Positions 5,979 to 14,793 are shown, counted from the first letter of the stretch. The stretch: DNA of 51,388 nt from RGIG1918 sp964570895 (GCA_964570895.1 CAZMZD010000009.1:1-51388); one strand, 5' to 3'. Program-made: numbers and translations. The notes: a model not told the origin generated them from the letters alone.

Positions 5979-7067
5979 TTATGCAATAACGTCAAAATCC
6001 GGCTCTTCAAGCGCCATGCAGTGAATGCCTCCGGATAATTCTCTCATATTTTTCATTATCGAATTTTCATCATGCTCTGAATTTTTAACTTTTTCGCCTG
6101 ATATAAAATGAAGATTTTTCAGCTCAACTTTGCCTTCGAGTGCTTCTTTTAAATCTTTTTCAAAAATTTCATCTAAAATTTTATATTCAGTGTTTCTTGT
6201 GGAATTTGTAATGTATGACATTGTGCCATCTTGGTTTTTGCTTGCAATAGCGTTCATGTAATTAATGCCGTTTTTCTTAAAACCATAGTCGCCAGCTATT
6301 CTTATCGGCACAAAACCTTCTGCTTCAAGGATTTTTATTGTTTCATCGCAAGATAAATATTTGTTATTTTCTTTTGTTTCTTTGTAATCTTCTATAATTT
6401 TTTCAGGTAATTTATCTTTATATTTTTCTATATTTTCTTCGACAAGTTTTGGGTCGTTCACTAAAATATAAGGATACCCGACAGGGCGAAGCGCCATATC
6501 TAAATGAAACGCCGGCTGTGGCATAACAATTATATTATTTTTTGGAACTTTATAAATTCTTGAAATTGTGTCGTATGCAAGCTCCCATGCTCTAATAGGA
6601 ATTCCCTCGTTTCCAACGAGCATCCACTTTTCGCCATTTTCATAGTTTCCTACAAATATATTTCCGCCAACTAAATATGTGCTTGCATATTTATAATCGG
6701 TGTTAAATTTTTCTTTGAGGCATTTTGCAAAATTCCTATCATATTGTTTTTGATAAACTATCAATTTAGAAGGCGATTTTTCTGTTTTTTCTTTTTTAAA
6801 AAAGTTTTTTATATCAAACTTACTTTCGTTTTTTATGAAACATTTATCATCTTGCGCCCATCTTTCGCCGGAGTGGGTGTGGTTTTTTTCTAATTCTTGA
6901 GTAAAATTCTTGTTATCAAACGCCCAAAGGTCAATGCCTTCCTTCTCTGTTGCTTGTTTTAATTCGCTGAACACGTCAGGCTCTTGAATGCCTTGCATGT
7001 ATAAATTTTTAATTGGCGCCGCGTCGTAGCCTCTGAAGCTCATTTTTGAAATATTATTTATTCTCAT
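5979..7067 (-). CDS. Deiminase-like guanidine-modifying enzyme, paralogue 2
   Basis: 362 residues from the ATG at 7067. I chose this start because GGAG lies five bases before it; it overlaps the end of the upstream paralogue by 14 bases, so the two are translationally coupled. An upstream in-frame start would lose the tag motif's terminal position. Motifs of the guanidine-modifying (amidinotransferase/deiminase) superfamily are all present: WAQDD (70-74), GGN (134-136), FHLDM (188-192) and the nucleophile loop GGIHCMA (346-352, Cys350). These fit a reaction on arginine, agmatine or peptidyl-arginine. It starts with the tag MRINNISKMSFRGYDA and has no signal peptide. It differs from its neighbour mainly by an insertion at ~85-130. 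The substrate is unknown. Confidence 0.75.
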   Translation of the reverse strand: MRINNISKMSFRGYDAAPIKNLYMQGIQEPDVFSELKQATEKEGIDLWAFDNKNFTQELEKNHTHSGERWAQDDKCFIKNESKFDIKNFFKKEKTEKSPSKLIVYQKQYDRNFAKCLKEKFNTDYKYASTYLVGGNIFVGNYENGEKWMLVGNEGIPIRAWELAYDTISRIYKVPKNNIIVMPQPAFHLDMALRPVGYPYILVNDPKLVEENIEKYKDKLPEKIIEDYKETKENNKYLSCDETIKILEAEGFVPIRIAGDYGFKKNGINYMNAIASKNQDGTMSYITNSTRNTEYKILDEIFEKDLKEALEGKVELKNLHFISGEKVKNSEHDENSIMKNMRELSGGIHCMALEEPDFDVIA

Positions 7068-8148
7068 TTTCGCTCCATTTCTTAAAATCCGGCTCTTCAA
7101 GCGACATACAGTGTATTCCGCCATGCATATACTTTAAAATATACATCATCGGGTTTTTCTGATTATACAAGTCCGTTTTTTCTTTTATAGTTACAGGTAA
7201 TTTACATTTAACATGTTTTTGATACATACCATGTAATTCATTTGTTTCTTTTCCTGATATAAAATATGATTTTTTTAAATTTTTAACGGCTTTTTGCAAG
7301 TCAAGTTCAAAAATTTTATCAAATATTTCGCATGGAGTGTTTTTGCCGGAATTTGTGATATATGATATTGTGCCGTCATCATGCTTATTTACAATTGCGT
7401 TCATATAATTTATTTCAGACGTGTTAAAGCAATAATTCCCTGCAATTCTTATTGGAATAAAACCGGCGCGTTCAAGCTCTGCAACTGTTTCATCACATGA
7501 TGCGTAAATTCTTCCTTGAAGTTCTGAATAATATTCCGGTTTCTTTTCAAAAACTTCTTCAGGAATTTCGTTTTTATATTTTTTCAAATTTTCAACCACA
7601 AGTTTTTGGTCATTTACCAAAACGTAAGGATAGCCAATTGGGCGAATTGCCATATCAAGGTGAAATTGCGGCTGGCTTAAAACGGTGATGTTTTCAGGCT
7701 TCACATTGTATTCTTTTGATATATTAGCAAGCACTGTTTCTTTTGGCTTGTAAGTTCTTGTTATTTCATCTAAACCAACAAGAAGCCAATTTTCTCCGTT
7801 TTCCTTTTTGCCCATAAACATATTTCCGCCGGTTAGAAACACTTTTGGCTTTTTAACTTTTATTCCGCCAAGTTCTCTAAACTTATATGCAAAATCTTCG
7901 CAATTTTCATGTTCTTCTTTTAATAAAACTCGTTCTGAATTTTTGGAATTTGTAATAAATTTGTCATCTTGCGCCCATTGCCTGCAATGTGTAGCGCTAT
8001 AGTTTGAAACATTAAACTTTTCGCAATTTGCAACGGTTCTCATCTCGTCAACTATTCCATCAGCTTCTGTGCGGTGCATATATAAATTTTTAATTGGCGC
8101 TGCGTCGTAACCTTTAAATGAAATTTTGGGGATTTTTGTGATTTGCAT
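7054..8148 (-). CDS. Deiminase-like guanidine-modifying enzyme, paralogue 1
   Basis: 364 residues. AAAGGAG lies directly before the ATG with unusually tight spacing. The superfamily residues are in place: AQDD (59-62), GGN (107-109), FHLDM (162-166, His163 and Asp165) and GGIHCMS (343-349, Cys347). The Cys loop resembles both agmatine deiminase (GGIHC) and arginine deiminase (CMS). It begins with the tag ISFKGYDAAPIKNLYM (9-24), also present in paralogue 2. The pair forms a two-gene operon, probably arisen by tandem duplication; about half of the residues are shared in the conserved blocks. A peptidyl-arginine (citrullinating) activity or a small-molecule deiminase activity are both possible. 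Confidence 0.75.
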   Translation of the reverse strand: MQITKIPKISFKGYDAAPIKNLYMHRTEADGIVDEMRTVANCEKFNVSNYSATHCRQWAQDDKFITNSKNSERVLLKEEHENCEDFAYKFRELGGIKVKKPKVFLTGGNMFMGKKENGENWLLVGLDEITRTYKPKETVLANISKEYNVKPENITVLSQPQFHLDMAIRPIGYPYVLVNDQKLVVENLKKYKNEIPEEVFEKKPEYYSELQGRIYASCDETVAELERAGFIPIRIAGNYCFNTSEINYMNAIVNKHDDGTISYITNSGKNTPCEIFDKIFELDLQKAVKNLKKSYFISGKETNELHGMYQKHVKCKLPVTIKEKTDLYNQKNPMMYILKYMHGGIHCMSLEEPDFKKWSENENK

Positions 8149-8231
8149 ACTCCTTTAACGTGCCTGAATGTAAAAAATGACTAAAAGTTTAACTTTTGTT
8201 ACAAATCCTTGACAATTTTTGAAATTAATTA

Positions 8232-8260
8232 TTGACGATGAATTTTGTTTGTATTAGATT
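8232..8260 (+). promoter_or_regulatory. Promoter of the S10 operon
   Basis: TTGACG (8232-8237), 17 bases, TAGATT (8255-8260), about 36 bases before rpsJ. It lies in the divergent gap between the deiminase operon and rpsJ. A second TTGACA at 8209 has no good -10 at the right distance. Confidence 0.6.
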
Positions 8261-8295
8261 AGTCTGTAACAGCAAAATATCGGAAATGAAAAGAA

Positions 8296-8616
8296 ATGAC
8301 AACAACAGCAAAAAGACAAAGAATCAGAGTATGTTTAAGAGCTTATGACCATAAGTTAATCGATAACTCTGCACAAAAAATTGTTGAAACTGCGAAAAGA
8401 ACCGAAGCAATTGTTTCAGGTCCGATTCCGCTTCCAACAAAAAGAAGAATTTTCTGCGTATTGCGCTCACCACACGTTGATAAAAAATCTCGTGAACACT
8501 TCGAAATGAGAACTCACAAAAGAATTATCGACATTTACGAACCAACAGCGCAAACAACAGATGAACTTTCAAGACTCGACTTGCCAGCAGGCGTTGATAT
8601 TGAAGTTAAACTATAA
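8296..8616 (+). CDS. rpsJ: 30S ribosomal protein S10
   Basis: 106 residues, normal family length. The conserved blocks RIRVCLRAYDHKLID, GPIPLPTKRR and HVDKKSREHFEMRTHKR are all visible. S10 is part of the 30S head and, in many bacteria, of the NusB antitermination complex. It is the first gene of an 18-gene ribosomal operon here. Unlike in many genomes, no tuf, fusA, rpsG or rpsL precedes it. The ribosome site is weak. Confidence 0.98.
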   Translation: MTTTAKRQRIRVCLRAYDHKLIDNSAQKIVETAKRTEAIVSGPIPLPTKRRIFCVLRSPHVDKKSREHFEMRTHKRIIDIYEPTAQTTDELSRLDLPAGVDIEVKL

Positions 8617-8640
8617 TTGCTTTTAAAGCAAAAAAGTCCC

Positions 8641-8658
8641 GAGTGTAGGGTTACACTC
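8641..8658 (+). promoter_or_regulatory. Hairpin in the rpsJ-rplC spacer
   Basis: A perfect 7-bp stem GAGTGTA / TACACTC with loop GGGT, 25 bases after the rpsJ stop and 87 bases before rplC. There is no T-run, so it is not a classical terminator. The 128-base spacer is long for this operon and could hold an autoregulatory or processing site. Confidence 0.45.
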
Positions 8659-8744
8659 AAAAGTAATACTGAATGTGAACTGCGTTAATTGATAGAGTTT
8701 AAAACAAAGTCAAAGCAGCTCTTGCAAGAAGAAAGGTAAATAAT

Positions 8745-9380
8745 ATGACACTTGGTGTTATCGGCACAAAGCTTGGTATGACTCAAGTTTACGACGAAGC
8801 AGGCCTTTGCATTCCTGTAACAGTTGTAAAAGTTGATCCTATGGTCATCACTCAAGTAAAAACAGTTGAAACAGACGGCTACAACGCTATTCAAGTTGGT
8901 GTTATTCCTGCAAAAGAAAAACACTTAACTAAAGCTGAACTTGGCCACTTTGCAAAAAATAAACTTGAAAACTTCCGTCATCTTCAAGAATTCAGAGTTG
9001 AAGATGCATCTAAATACAATGTAGGCGATAAAATTGATTTATCAGTTCTCGCTGAAGTTGAAAAAGTTGACGTAACCGGAAAATCTATTGGTAAAGGTTT
9101 CCAAGGTACAGTTAAACGTCATAACTTCGGAAGAGGACCAATGGGTCACGGTTCTAAAAACCACAGAGAACCTGGTTCAATTGGTGCAGGCACAACTCCG
9201 GGCCGTGTTATTAAAGGTAAAAAAATGGCAGGCAACATGGGTAACGAAAGAGTTACTGTTACAAAATTAAGAGTTGTAGAAGTTAACACAGATAAAAATT
9301 TATTATTAATCAAAGGGGCTTTACCTGGTCCTGAAGGCAAATTGGTTACTGTGAAACCCACAAGAACTAAATGGAATTAG
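8745..9380 (+). CDS. rplC: 50S ribosomal protein L3
   Basis: 211 residues, typical length. It starts GVIGTKLGMTQVYDEAG and contains the conserved GFQGTVKRHNFGRGPMGHGS region that reaches toward the peptidyl-transferase centre. The ribosome site AAAGG is eight bases before ATG. L3 starts 50S assembly by binding the 3' domain of 23S rRNA. Confidence 0.98.
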   Translation: MTLGVIGTKLGMTQVYDEAGLCIPVTVVKVDPMVITQVKTVETDGYNAIQVGVIPAKEKHLTKAELGHFAKNKLENFRHLQEFRVEDASKYNVGDKIDLSVLAEVEKVDVTGKSIGKGFQGTVKRHNFGRGPMGHGSKNHREPGSIGAGTTPGRVIKGKKMAGNMGNERVTVTKLRVVEVNTDKNLLLIKGALPGPEGKLVTVKPTRTKWN

Positions 9381-9388
9381 AGGTAAAA

Positions 9389-10048
9389 ATGACTAAAAAA
9401 GCGACAAAAAATATGGAAAAAACAGTTCAACTGTTAAGCATTCAAGGAACACAACTTGGTGAAGTTAACCTAAGTGGCGATGTTTTTGGTGTTGAACCAA
9501 ATATCCATGTAATGCACTTAGCACTTAAAAGACAATTGAACAATGCTCGCCAAGGTTCAGCTTGCACAAAAACAAGATCTGAAGTTAGAGGCGGTGGCAG
9601 AAAACCTTGGAAACAAAAAGGTACAGGCCGTGCTCGTGCTGGCTCACTTAGAAGCCCATTGTTTGCAGGTGGTGGCGTAATTTTTGGGCCAAAACCAAGA
9701 GATTATGCAACTTCACTTCCACAAAAAGCAAGAAAATTGGCTTTGAAATCTGCTCTTAGCGCAAAACTTGAAGCAACAATCGTTGTTAAAGATTTTTCAG
9801 AATTAACTGAAGTTAAAACTAAAAACATGGTTAAAGTTTTAGCTGATCTTAAAGCAGAAGGCAAAATTCTTATCATTGCAGACACTAAAGCTGATGAAAA
9901 CAAAAATCTTGAACTTAGTGCAAGAAATTTACCTAATGTAAAATTATTACTTCCTTCAAACTTAAATGTTAAAGATTTGATTGAAGCTCAAACAATAATC
10001 GTTACAGAAGCTGCAGTTTCTGAATTAACAGAAAGGTTGGCTAAATAA
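9389..10048 (+). CDS. rplD: 50S ribosomal protein L4
   Basis: 219 residues from the ATG at 9389, chosen because AGAGG precedes it and because an upstream start at 9371 would overlap rplC with no ribosome site. The tunnel-loop segment RGGGRKPWKQKGTGRARAG is intact. L4 lines the exit tunnel and in E. coli represses the S10 operon by attenuation; no matching leader is recognisable here. Confidence 0.97.
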   Translation: MTKKATKNMEKTVQLLSIQGTQLGEVNLSGDVFGVEPNIHVMHLALKRQLNNARQGSACTKTRSEVRGGGRKPWKQKGTGRARAGSLRSPLFAGGGVIFGPKPRDYATSLPQKARKLALKSALSAKLEATIVVKDFSELTEVKTKNMVKVLADLKAEGKILIIADTKADENKNLELSARNLPNVKLLLPSNLNVKDLIEAQTIIVTEAAVSELTERLAK

Positions 10049-10049
10049 A

Positions 10050-10358
10050 ATGAGTAAAGCTAGAACAAATAACGAAAAATTATTCGATATTATCAAAAAA
10101 CCTCACATCACAGAAAAATCTATGATGGGTGTTCAAAACGGTAAATATACATTTATCGTTGATAAAGATGCAACTAAAGTCGATATCGCATCTGCGATTG
10201 AGCTTGCTTACCCAGGTCGCAAAGTGACTCAAGTAAGAACAGTTTATATGCCATCTCACGAAAAAAGAATGGGTATGAAATTCGGAAGAACTCAATCCGG
10301 CAAAAAAGCAATTGTTACAATTGTTGGCGATCCAATCGAAGAATTGACAGGAGTATAA
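10050..10358 (+). CDS. rplW: 50S ribosomal protein L23
   Basis: 102 residues with the family start DIIKKPHITEKSM and the C-terminal KRMGMKFGRTQSGKKAIVTI block. It begins one base after the rplD stop codon. L23 sits at the tunnel exit and docks trigger factor and SRP. Confidence 0.97.
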   Translation: MSKARTNNEKLFDIIKKPHITEKSMMGVQNGKYTFIVDKDATKVDIASAIELAYPGRKVTQVRTVYMPSHEKRMGMKFGRTQSGKKAIVTIVGDPIEELTGV

Positions 10359-10359
10359 A

Positions 10360-11187
10360 ATGGCAAACCGTAAGATTAATCCAACTTCCCCTGGTCAAAG
10401 AGGTATGACAAGAGCAGATTATTCAGATATCACAACTATGGTACCTGAAAAAACTCTTCTTGCTCCACTCAGAAAATCAGGCGGTAGAAATAATACAGGT
10501 AGAATTACTACTAGACACATCGGTGGCGGACATAAACAACAATACCGTGTTATCGATTTTAAACGTAACAAGTTTGGAATTATCGGTTTTGTTAAAACTG
10601 TTGAATATGACCCATCAAGAAATGTTAGAATTTCGCTCGTAGTTTATGCAGATGGCGAAAAAAGATATATTTTAACACCTGAAGGTTTAAATGTTGGCGA
10701 TACAATCGTTTCTGGCGTTGATGCAGATATCAAAGTTGGTAACGCATTGCCACTTGAAAATATCCCACTTGGTACAATTGTTCATAACGTTGAACTAACT
10801 CCTGGTTGCGGCGCTAAAATGGTTCGCACAGCAGGTGCTTCAGCTCAATTAATGGCAAAAGAAGGCGATTATGTTACATTAAAACTTCCTTCTTCAGAAA
10901 TGAGAATGGTTAGAAAAGAATGTATCGCTACAATCGGCGTTCTTGGTAACAGTGAATTCAAAAACCTTAAAACAGGTAAAGCCGGTCGCACTCGTCATTT
11001 AGGTATTAAACCTACTGTTCGTGGTGTTACAATGAACCCTTGCGATCACCCACACGGTGGTGGTGAAGGTAAAACAGGTCCTGGTGGACATCCAAAAACT
11101 CCTTGGGGTAAACCAGCACTTGGTGCTAAAACCAGAGATGCTAAGAAGAAATCTAGCAGCTTAATTGTTAGAAGAAGAAGAAAGTAA
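10360..11187 (+). CDS. rplB: 50S ribosomal protein L2
   Basis: 275 residues, standard length. It has NPTSPGQRGMTRAD near the N-terminus and GVTMNPCDHPHGGGEGKT near the C-terminus; the latter holds the conserved His needed near the peptidyl-transferase centre. The ribosome site AGGAG is six bases before ATG and overlaps the end of rplW. Confidence 0.98.
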   Translation: MANRKINPTSPGQRGMTRADYSDITTMVPEKTLLAPLRKSGGRNNTGRITTRHIGGGHKQQYRVIDFKRNKFGIIGFVKTVEYDPSRNVRISLVVYADGEKRYILTPEGLNVGDTIVSGVDADIKVGNALPLENIPLGTIVHNVELTPGCGAKMVRTAGASAQLMAKEGDYVTLKLPSSEMRMVRKECIATIGVLGNSEFKNLKTGKAGRTRHLGIKPTVRGVTMNPCDHPHGGGEGKTGPGGHPKTPWGKPALGAKTRDAKKKSSSLIVRRRRK

Positions 11188-11198
11188 GGGAGATATAA

Positions 11199-11477
11199 AT
11201 GGCTCGTTCTTTAAAAAAAGGTCCATACGTACACGACTCTTTAATTAAAAAAATTAATAAATTGAATGAAACTCAAGACAAAAAAGTTGTTAAAACTTGG
11301 TCTAGAGCATCAATGATTATACCTGATATGCTTGGTCACACCATTGCAGTTCATAACGGGAAAGCTCATGTTCCTGTTTATATCACAGAACAAATGGTTG
11401 GTCACAAATTAGGTGAATTTGCACCAACAAGATTATTCAGAGGTCACGCTGGTGACAAAGTAGCTAAACGCAAATAA
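11199..11477 (+). CDS. rpsS: 30S ribosomal protein S19
   Basis: 92 residues, starting MARSLKKGPYVHDSL and containing WSRASMIIPDMLGHTIAVHNGK and FAPTRLFRGH. It binds 16S rRNA in the 30S head with S13. GGGAG lies six bases before ATG. Confidence 0.98.
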   Translation: MARSLKKGPYVHDSLIKKINKLNETQDKKVVKTWSRASMIIPDMLGHTIAVHNGKAHVPVYITEQMVGHKLGEFAPTRLFRGHAGDKVAKRK

Positions 11478-11495
11478 GTATAAGGATTGAAAGAA

Positions 11496-11831
11496 ATGCA
11501 ACAAGCAACAGCAAAACAAACAGATATAAAAATGCCTGCAAGAAAAATCAGACGTGTAATTGATTTGGTTAGAGGTAAAACTGCAGTTGAAGCTTCTCGT
11601 ATGCTCAAATATATGCCATATTTCGCAGCAAGAGTTGTTGAAAAAAACTTAAATGCAGCTATTGCTAACGCAGAGCAAAAATTTGGTGCAAAAGCAGCAG
11701 AACTTAAAATTTCTGAAATTTTTGCAGACGAATCTGTTACATTAAAACGCGCAAGACCAAGAGCGCAAGGCAGAATGTACAAAAGATTTAAAAGAACATC
11801 ACACTTAACTGTAAAATTAACTAAGAACTAG
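11496..11831 (+). CDS. rplV: 50S ribosomal protein L22
   Basis: 111 residues from the ATG at 11496. A TTG nine bases upstream is in frame, but it abuts the AAGGA ribosome site at 11482-11486, which is well spaced for the ATG. Conserved RKIRRVIDLVRGK and the C-terminal hairpin RARPRAQGRMYKRFKRTSH, whose tip lines the exit tunnel near the macrolide site, are intact. Confidence 0.96.
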   Translation: MQQATAKQTDIKMPARKIRRVIDLVRGKTAVEASRMLKYMPYFAARVVEKNLNAAIANAEQKFGAKAAELKISEIFADESVTLKRARPRAQGRMYKRFKRTSHLTVKLTKN

Positions 11832-11842
11832 GAGATAAAGCT

Positions 11843-12571
11843 TTGGGACAAAAGACACATCCAACCGGATTTAGAATAGGAATTATCGAACCTTGGGTTA
11901 GCCAATGGTTTGGTGGCAAAAAGAAAAGATATGCTGATTTCATCGCTGAAGATGCAAAAATCAGAAAGTTTGTTAAAAAGAAACTTTACACTGCGGGCGT
12001 ATCAAGAATAGTTATTGCTAGAAAAGCACAAAATGTTAACATCACTGTTGTTTCAGCAAAACCTGGTGTTATCGTTGGACGCGGCGGTCAAGGAATTGAT
12101 GAACTTAGACAAAGTGTTATTAAATTAATAAACAATCCAAATGTTGTGATTGATGTTGTCGAAGTTCAAAGAATAGATGTTGACGCGCAACTAGTTGCTG
12201 AAAATATCGCACTTCAATTAGAAAAGCGTATCGCTTTCAGAAGAGCAATGAAGCAAGCAATGCAAAGAACAATGCGTTCTGGCGCACAAGGTATTAAAGT
12301 TATGGTTTCAGGTCGTTTAGGCGGTGCTGAAATTGCTAGAAGCGAATGGGCTAAAGAAGGAAGAATTCCTCTTCAAACACTTCGCGCAGATGTTCATTAT
12401 GGTTTCGCTGAAGCTGATACTATAATGGGTAAAATCGGTGTTAAAGTTTGGATTTTCAAAGGTGAATTAACTCCTGGCGAAAAAGCAGACCAAAACATCA
12501 AAACAAAAAATTCTAAACCAAATACTAAAGAAGGCGCTCGTCCACGCAGACGCCGCGACGAAGAAGTCTAA
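11843..12571 (+). CDS. rpsC: 30S ribosomal protein S3
   Basis: 242 residues starting at a TTG codon, with AGGAG eight bases before it; no ATG is better placed, and the protein starts GQKTHPTGFRIG as expected. The KH domain (VSAKPGVIVGRGGQGIDEL) and the C-terminal half are complete. A ~30-residue basic tail (KEGARPRRRRDEEV) extends it slightly. S3 forms part of the mRNA entry channel. Confidence 0.97.
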   Translation: MGQKTHPTGFRIGIIEPWVSQWFGGKKKRYADFIAEDAKIRKFVKKKLYTAGVSRIVIARKAQNVNITVVSAKPGVIVGRGGQGIDELRQSVIKLINNPNVVIDVVEVQRIDVDAQLVAENIALQLEKRIAFRRAMKQAMQRTMRSGAQGIKVMVSGRLGGAEIARSEWAKEGRIPLQTLRADVHYGFAEADTIMGKIGVKVWIFKGELTPGEKADQNIKTKNSKPNTKEGARPRRRRDEEV

Positions 12572-12588
12572 AATAGGAGCACAAAACA

Positions 12589-12993
12589 ATGTTAATGCCT
12601 AAAAAAACAAAATTTAGAAAAAAAATGAAAGGCAATATGAAAGGTTGCGAAACAAGAGGCACAACTCTTGAGTTCGGTTCATATGGACTTATTGCTGACG
12701 GTCCGGCTTGGATTACAGCAAGACAAATAGAAGCCGCTCGTCGTGCTATGACAAGACAAATCAAACGTGGCGGTAATGTTTGGATTAAAATATTCCCAGA
12801 TAAACCGATTACTGCAAAACCTGCCGAAACTCGTATGGGTAAAGGTAAAGGTTCACCTGAATATTGGGTAGCTGTGGTTAAACCTGGCAGAGTATTATTC
12901 GAAATTGAATACTCTGAAAGAGCAGATGCTATTAGAGCGCTCGAATTAGCAGCTCAAAAATTACCTGTTAAAGTTAAAATTATAGAAAAGTAG
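12589..12993 (+). CDS. rplP: 50S ribosomal protein L16
   Basis: 134 residues, starting MLMPKKTKFRKKMKG as the family usually does, with AGGAG nine bases before the first of two nearby ATGs. The segment GNVWIKIFPDKPITAKPAETRMGKGKGSPEYW is conserved; parts of it contact the A-site tRNA elbow. Confidence 0.97.
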   Translation: MLMPKKTKFRKKMKGNMKGCETRGTTLEFGSYGLIADGPAWITARQIEAARRAMTRQIKRGGNVWIKIFPDKPITAKPAETRMGKGKGSPEYWVAVVKPGRVLFEIEYSERADAIRALELAAQKLPVKVKIIEK

Positions 12994-13002
12994 GATAAAG
13001 CA

Positions 13003-13197
13003 ATGAAACTCAACGAAATGAGAGAAAAAACAATAGATGAACTTAAAGAAATCGTCTTAAATCTTAAGAAAGAGTTGTTTTCACTTCGTATGAAACATAC
13101 AAAATTGAACCAACTCGAAAATCCTGCGCAAATTAAACAAACAAAAAGACAAATTGCGCAAGTTAAAACAGTTATAAGACAGAAAGAAATGGTGTAA
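13003..13197 (+). CDS. rpmC: 50S ribosomal protein L29
   Basis: 64 residues, all-helical, with the family pattern MKLNEMREKTIDELKEIVL and LENPAQIKQTKRQIAQVKT. It lies nine bases after rplP and is followed by rpsQ two bases on. L29 sits next to L23 at the tunnel exit. Confidence 0.96.
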   Translation: MKLNEMREKTIDELKEIVLNLKKELFSLRMKHTKLNQLENPAQIKQTKRQIAQVKTVIRQKEMV

Positions 13198-13199
13198 TT

Positions 13200-13445
13200 A
13201 TGCCAAAAAAAGTAAAACAAGGCACTGTTGTAAGTGATAAAATGGAAAAAACAGTTGTGGTAAAAGTTTTAGAACGTAAACCACACAAAAAATACAAAAA
13301 AATTATGCACACAACTAAAAACTATAAAGTGCATGATGAAGCAAGCGTGGCAGGCGTTGGCGACACAGTTGAGATTATTGAATCAAGACCTGTTTCAAGC
13401 CAAGTTTGCTGGAATTTGTCAAAAGTTATTGAAAAAGCCAATTAA
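13200..13445 (+). CDS. rpsQ: 30S ribosomal protein S17
   Basis: 81 residues of the OB-fold S17 type: KQGTVVSDKMEKTVVVKV, then KKYKKIMHTTKNYKVHDE and GDTVEIIESRPVS. It is a primary 16S rRNA binder of the 5' domain. Coupled to rpmC by a two-base gap. Confidence 0.97.
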   Translation: MPKKVKQGTVVSDKMEKTVVVKVLERKPHKKYKKIMHTTKNYKVHDEASVAGVGDTVEIIESRPVSSQVCWNLSKVIEKAN

Positions 13446-13462
13446 TGTAAGGGTATAGAAAA

Positions 13463-13831
13463 ATGATTCAACAAGAAACCAGATTACAAGTTGCTGATAA
13501 CACAGGTGCAAAAGAACTTCTTTGCATCAGAGTTATGGGAAGCTCAAATAAAAAATACGCTGCTGTGGGCGATGTTATTATCGCAACAGTTAAACAAGCA
13601 ACACCAAATATGGCAGTTAAAAAATCAGATGTTGTAACTGCGGTTGTAGTTAGAACAAAAGCTGACGTTAAGAGAAATGACGGTTCTGTTATCAGATTTG
13701 ATGACAACGCAGCTGTTATTATCAACAAAGATGGCAGCCCAAAAGGAACTCGTGTATTTGGACCTGTTGCTAGAGAACTCAGAGATAAGAACTATATGAA
13801 AATAGTTTCTCTTGCTCCTGAGGTAATATAA
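13463..13831 (+). CDS. rplN: 50S ribosomal protein L14
   Basis: 122 residues, normal length: MIQQETRLQVADNTGAKEL, RNDGSVIRFDDNAAVIIN and GTRVFGPVARELRDKNYMKI are all family signatures. It lies at the subunit interface next to L19. Confidence 0.98.
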   Translation: MIQQETRLQVADNTGAKELLCIRVMGSSNKKYAAVGDVIIATVKQATPNMAVKKSDVVTAVVVRTKADVKRNDGSVIRFDDNAAVIINKDGSPKGTRVFGPVARELRDKNYMKIVSLAPEVI

Positions 13832-13853
13832 GAAGTTATAAGGAATGCAAAAA

Positions 13854-14186
13854 ATGGCAGAAAAGAAGAAAATTCACGTAAAAATAGGCGATAGAGTTGT
13901 CGTAACATCAGGCAAAGATAAAGGTAAAGTTGGCAACGTTAAATCTGTTATCACTAAAGACGGTACAGTTTTGGTTGAAGGCGTTAATCTTGTTACTAAA
14001 GCTCAAAAAGCTAACCCAATGTATGGCATTCAAGGTGGTTTAAATAAAATTGAAAAACCAATTGACAGCTCAAAAGTTATGCTTACTTGCCCGGCTTGTG
14101 AAAAAGCAACAAGAATTGCTCACGAAGTTCGTGATGGCAAAAAAGTTCGTGTTTGCAAAAAATGCAACAAAACAATTGATGAATAA
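13854..14186 (+). CDS. rplX: 50S ribosomal protein L24 with zinc-ribbon tail
   Basis: 110 residues from the ATG at 13854; an ATG nine bases upstream directly touches the AAGGA ribosome site and is less likely. The KOW motif (KIGDRVVVTSGKDKGKVGNV) is followed by a C-terminal CPAC ... CKKC zinc-ribbon-like pair, which is common in L24 of many phyla but absent in E. coli. L24 is an early 50S assembly starter. Confidence 0.96.
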   Translation: MAEKKKIHVKIGDRVVVTSGKDKGKVGNVKSVITKDGTVLVEGVNLVTKAQKANPMYGIQGGLNKIEKPIDSSKVMLTCPACEKATRIAHEVRDGKKVRVCKKCNKTIDE

Positions 14187-14190
14187 TTAA

Positions 14191-14222
14191 CGAGATTTGA
14201 CAGGCAATTAAGCAAAATCTCG
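14191..14222 (+). promoter_or_regulatory. Hairpin in the rplX-rplE spacer
   Basis: CGAGATTT pairs with AAATCTCG (8 bp) around a 16-base loop, 20 bases before rplE. No T-run follows. In E. coli, S8 represses the spc genes by binding a structure at the start of the L5 gene, so the location is suggestive, but I do not see a clear match to the S8 site on 16S rRNA. Confidence 0.45.
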
Positions 14223-14241
14223 CACTGTAAAGGATAAAAAA

Positions 14242-14793
14242 ATGGCTACTAAAACAAAAGATTTAAAAACAAGATACAACGAAGAAATTAGAGCTCAATT
14301 AAAAGAAGAGCTCAAATTAGCAAATGATTTCCAAATCCCAAAATTGAGCAAAATCGTTATCAATATGGGCGTTGGTGAAGCTAGTAAAAATGCTAAAATG
14401 GCTGAAAACATTGTTAAACAATTAACAAAAATTTCCGGTCAAAAAGCAGTTGCAACAAAAGCTAAAAAATCAATCGCAACATTCAAAGTAAGAGAAGGTA
14501 TGACAGTTGGTTGTATGGTTACTCTTAGAAACGAAAGAATGTATGATTTCTTCCAAAAACTTGTATGCGTAGTTCTTCCTAGAATTCGTGACTTTAGAGG
14601 TCTTTCTCCAAAATCATTTGATGGCAGAGGTAACTACACTTTTGGTTTGAAAGAACAATCTTTGTTCCCTGAAATTCACTACGATGAAATTGATACAGTT
14701 CATGGTATGGATATTTCAATTATCACAACAGCAAAAACTGATGATGAAGCTAGAGCGCTTCTAAAAAGTTTAGGTATGCCTTTCAAAAAGTAG
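14242..14793 (+). CDS. rplE: 50S ribosomal protein L5
   Basis: 183 residues: LKTRYNEEIRAQLKEEL, KIVINMGVGEASKNAK and PRIRDFRGLSPKSFDGRGNY are diagnostic. It binds 5S rRNA with L18 and L25 in the central protuberance. Ribosome site AAAGGA. Confidence 0.98.
   Translation: MATKTKDLKTRYNEEIRAQLKEELKLANDFQIPKLSKIVINMGVGEASKNAKMAENIVKQLTKISGQKAVATKAKKSIATFKVREGMTVGCMVTLRNERMYDFFQKLVCVVLPRIRDFRGLSPKSFDGRGNYTFGLKEQSLFPEIHYDEIDTVHGMDISIITTAKTDDEARALLKSLGMPFKK

Noticed and set aside
8183..8197. AAAAGTTTAACTTTT palindrome upstream of rpsJ as an operator
   Set aside because: Such AT-only palindromes are common by chance at this base composition, and no second copy is seen.
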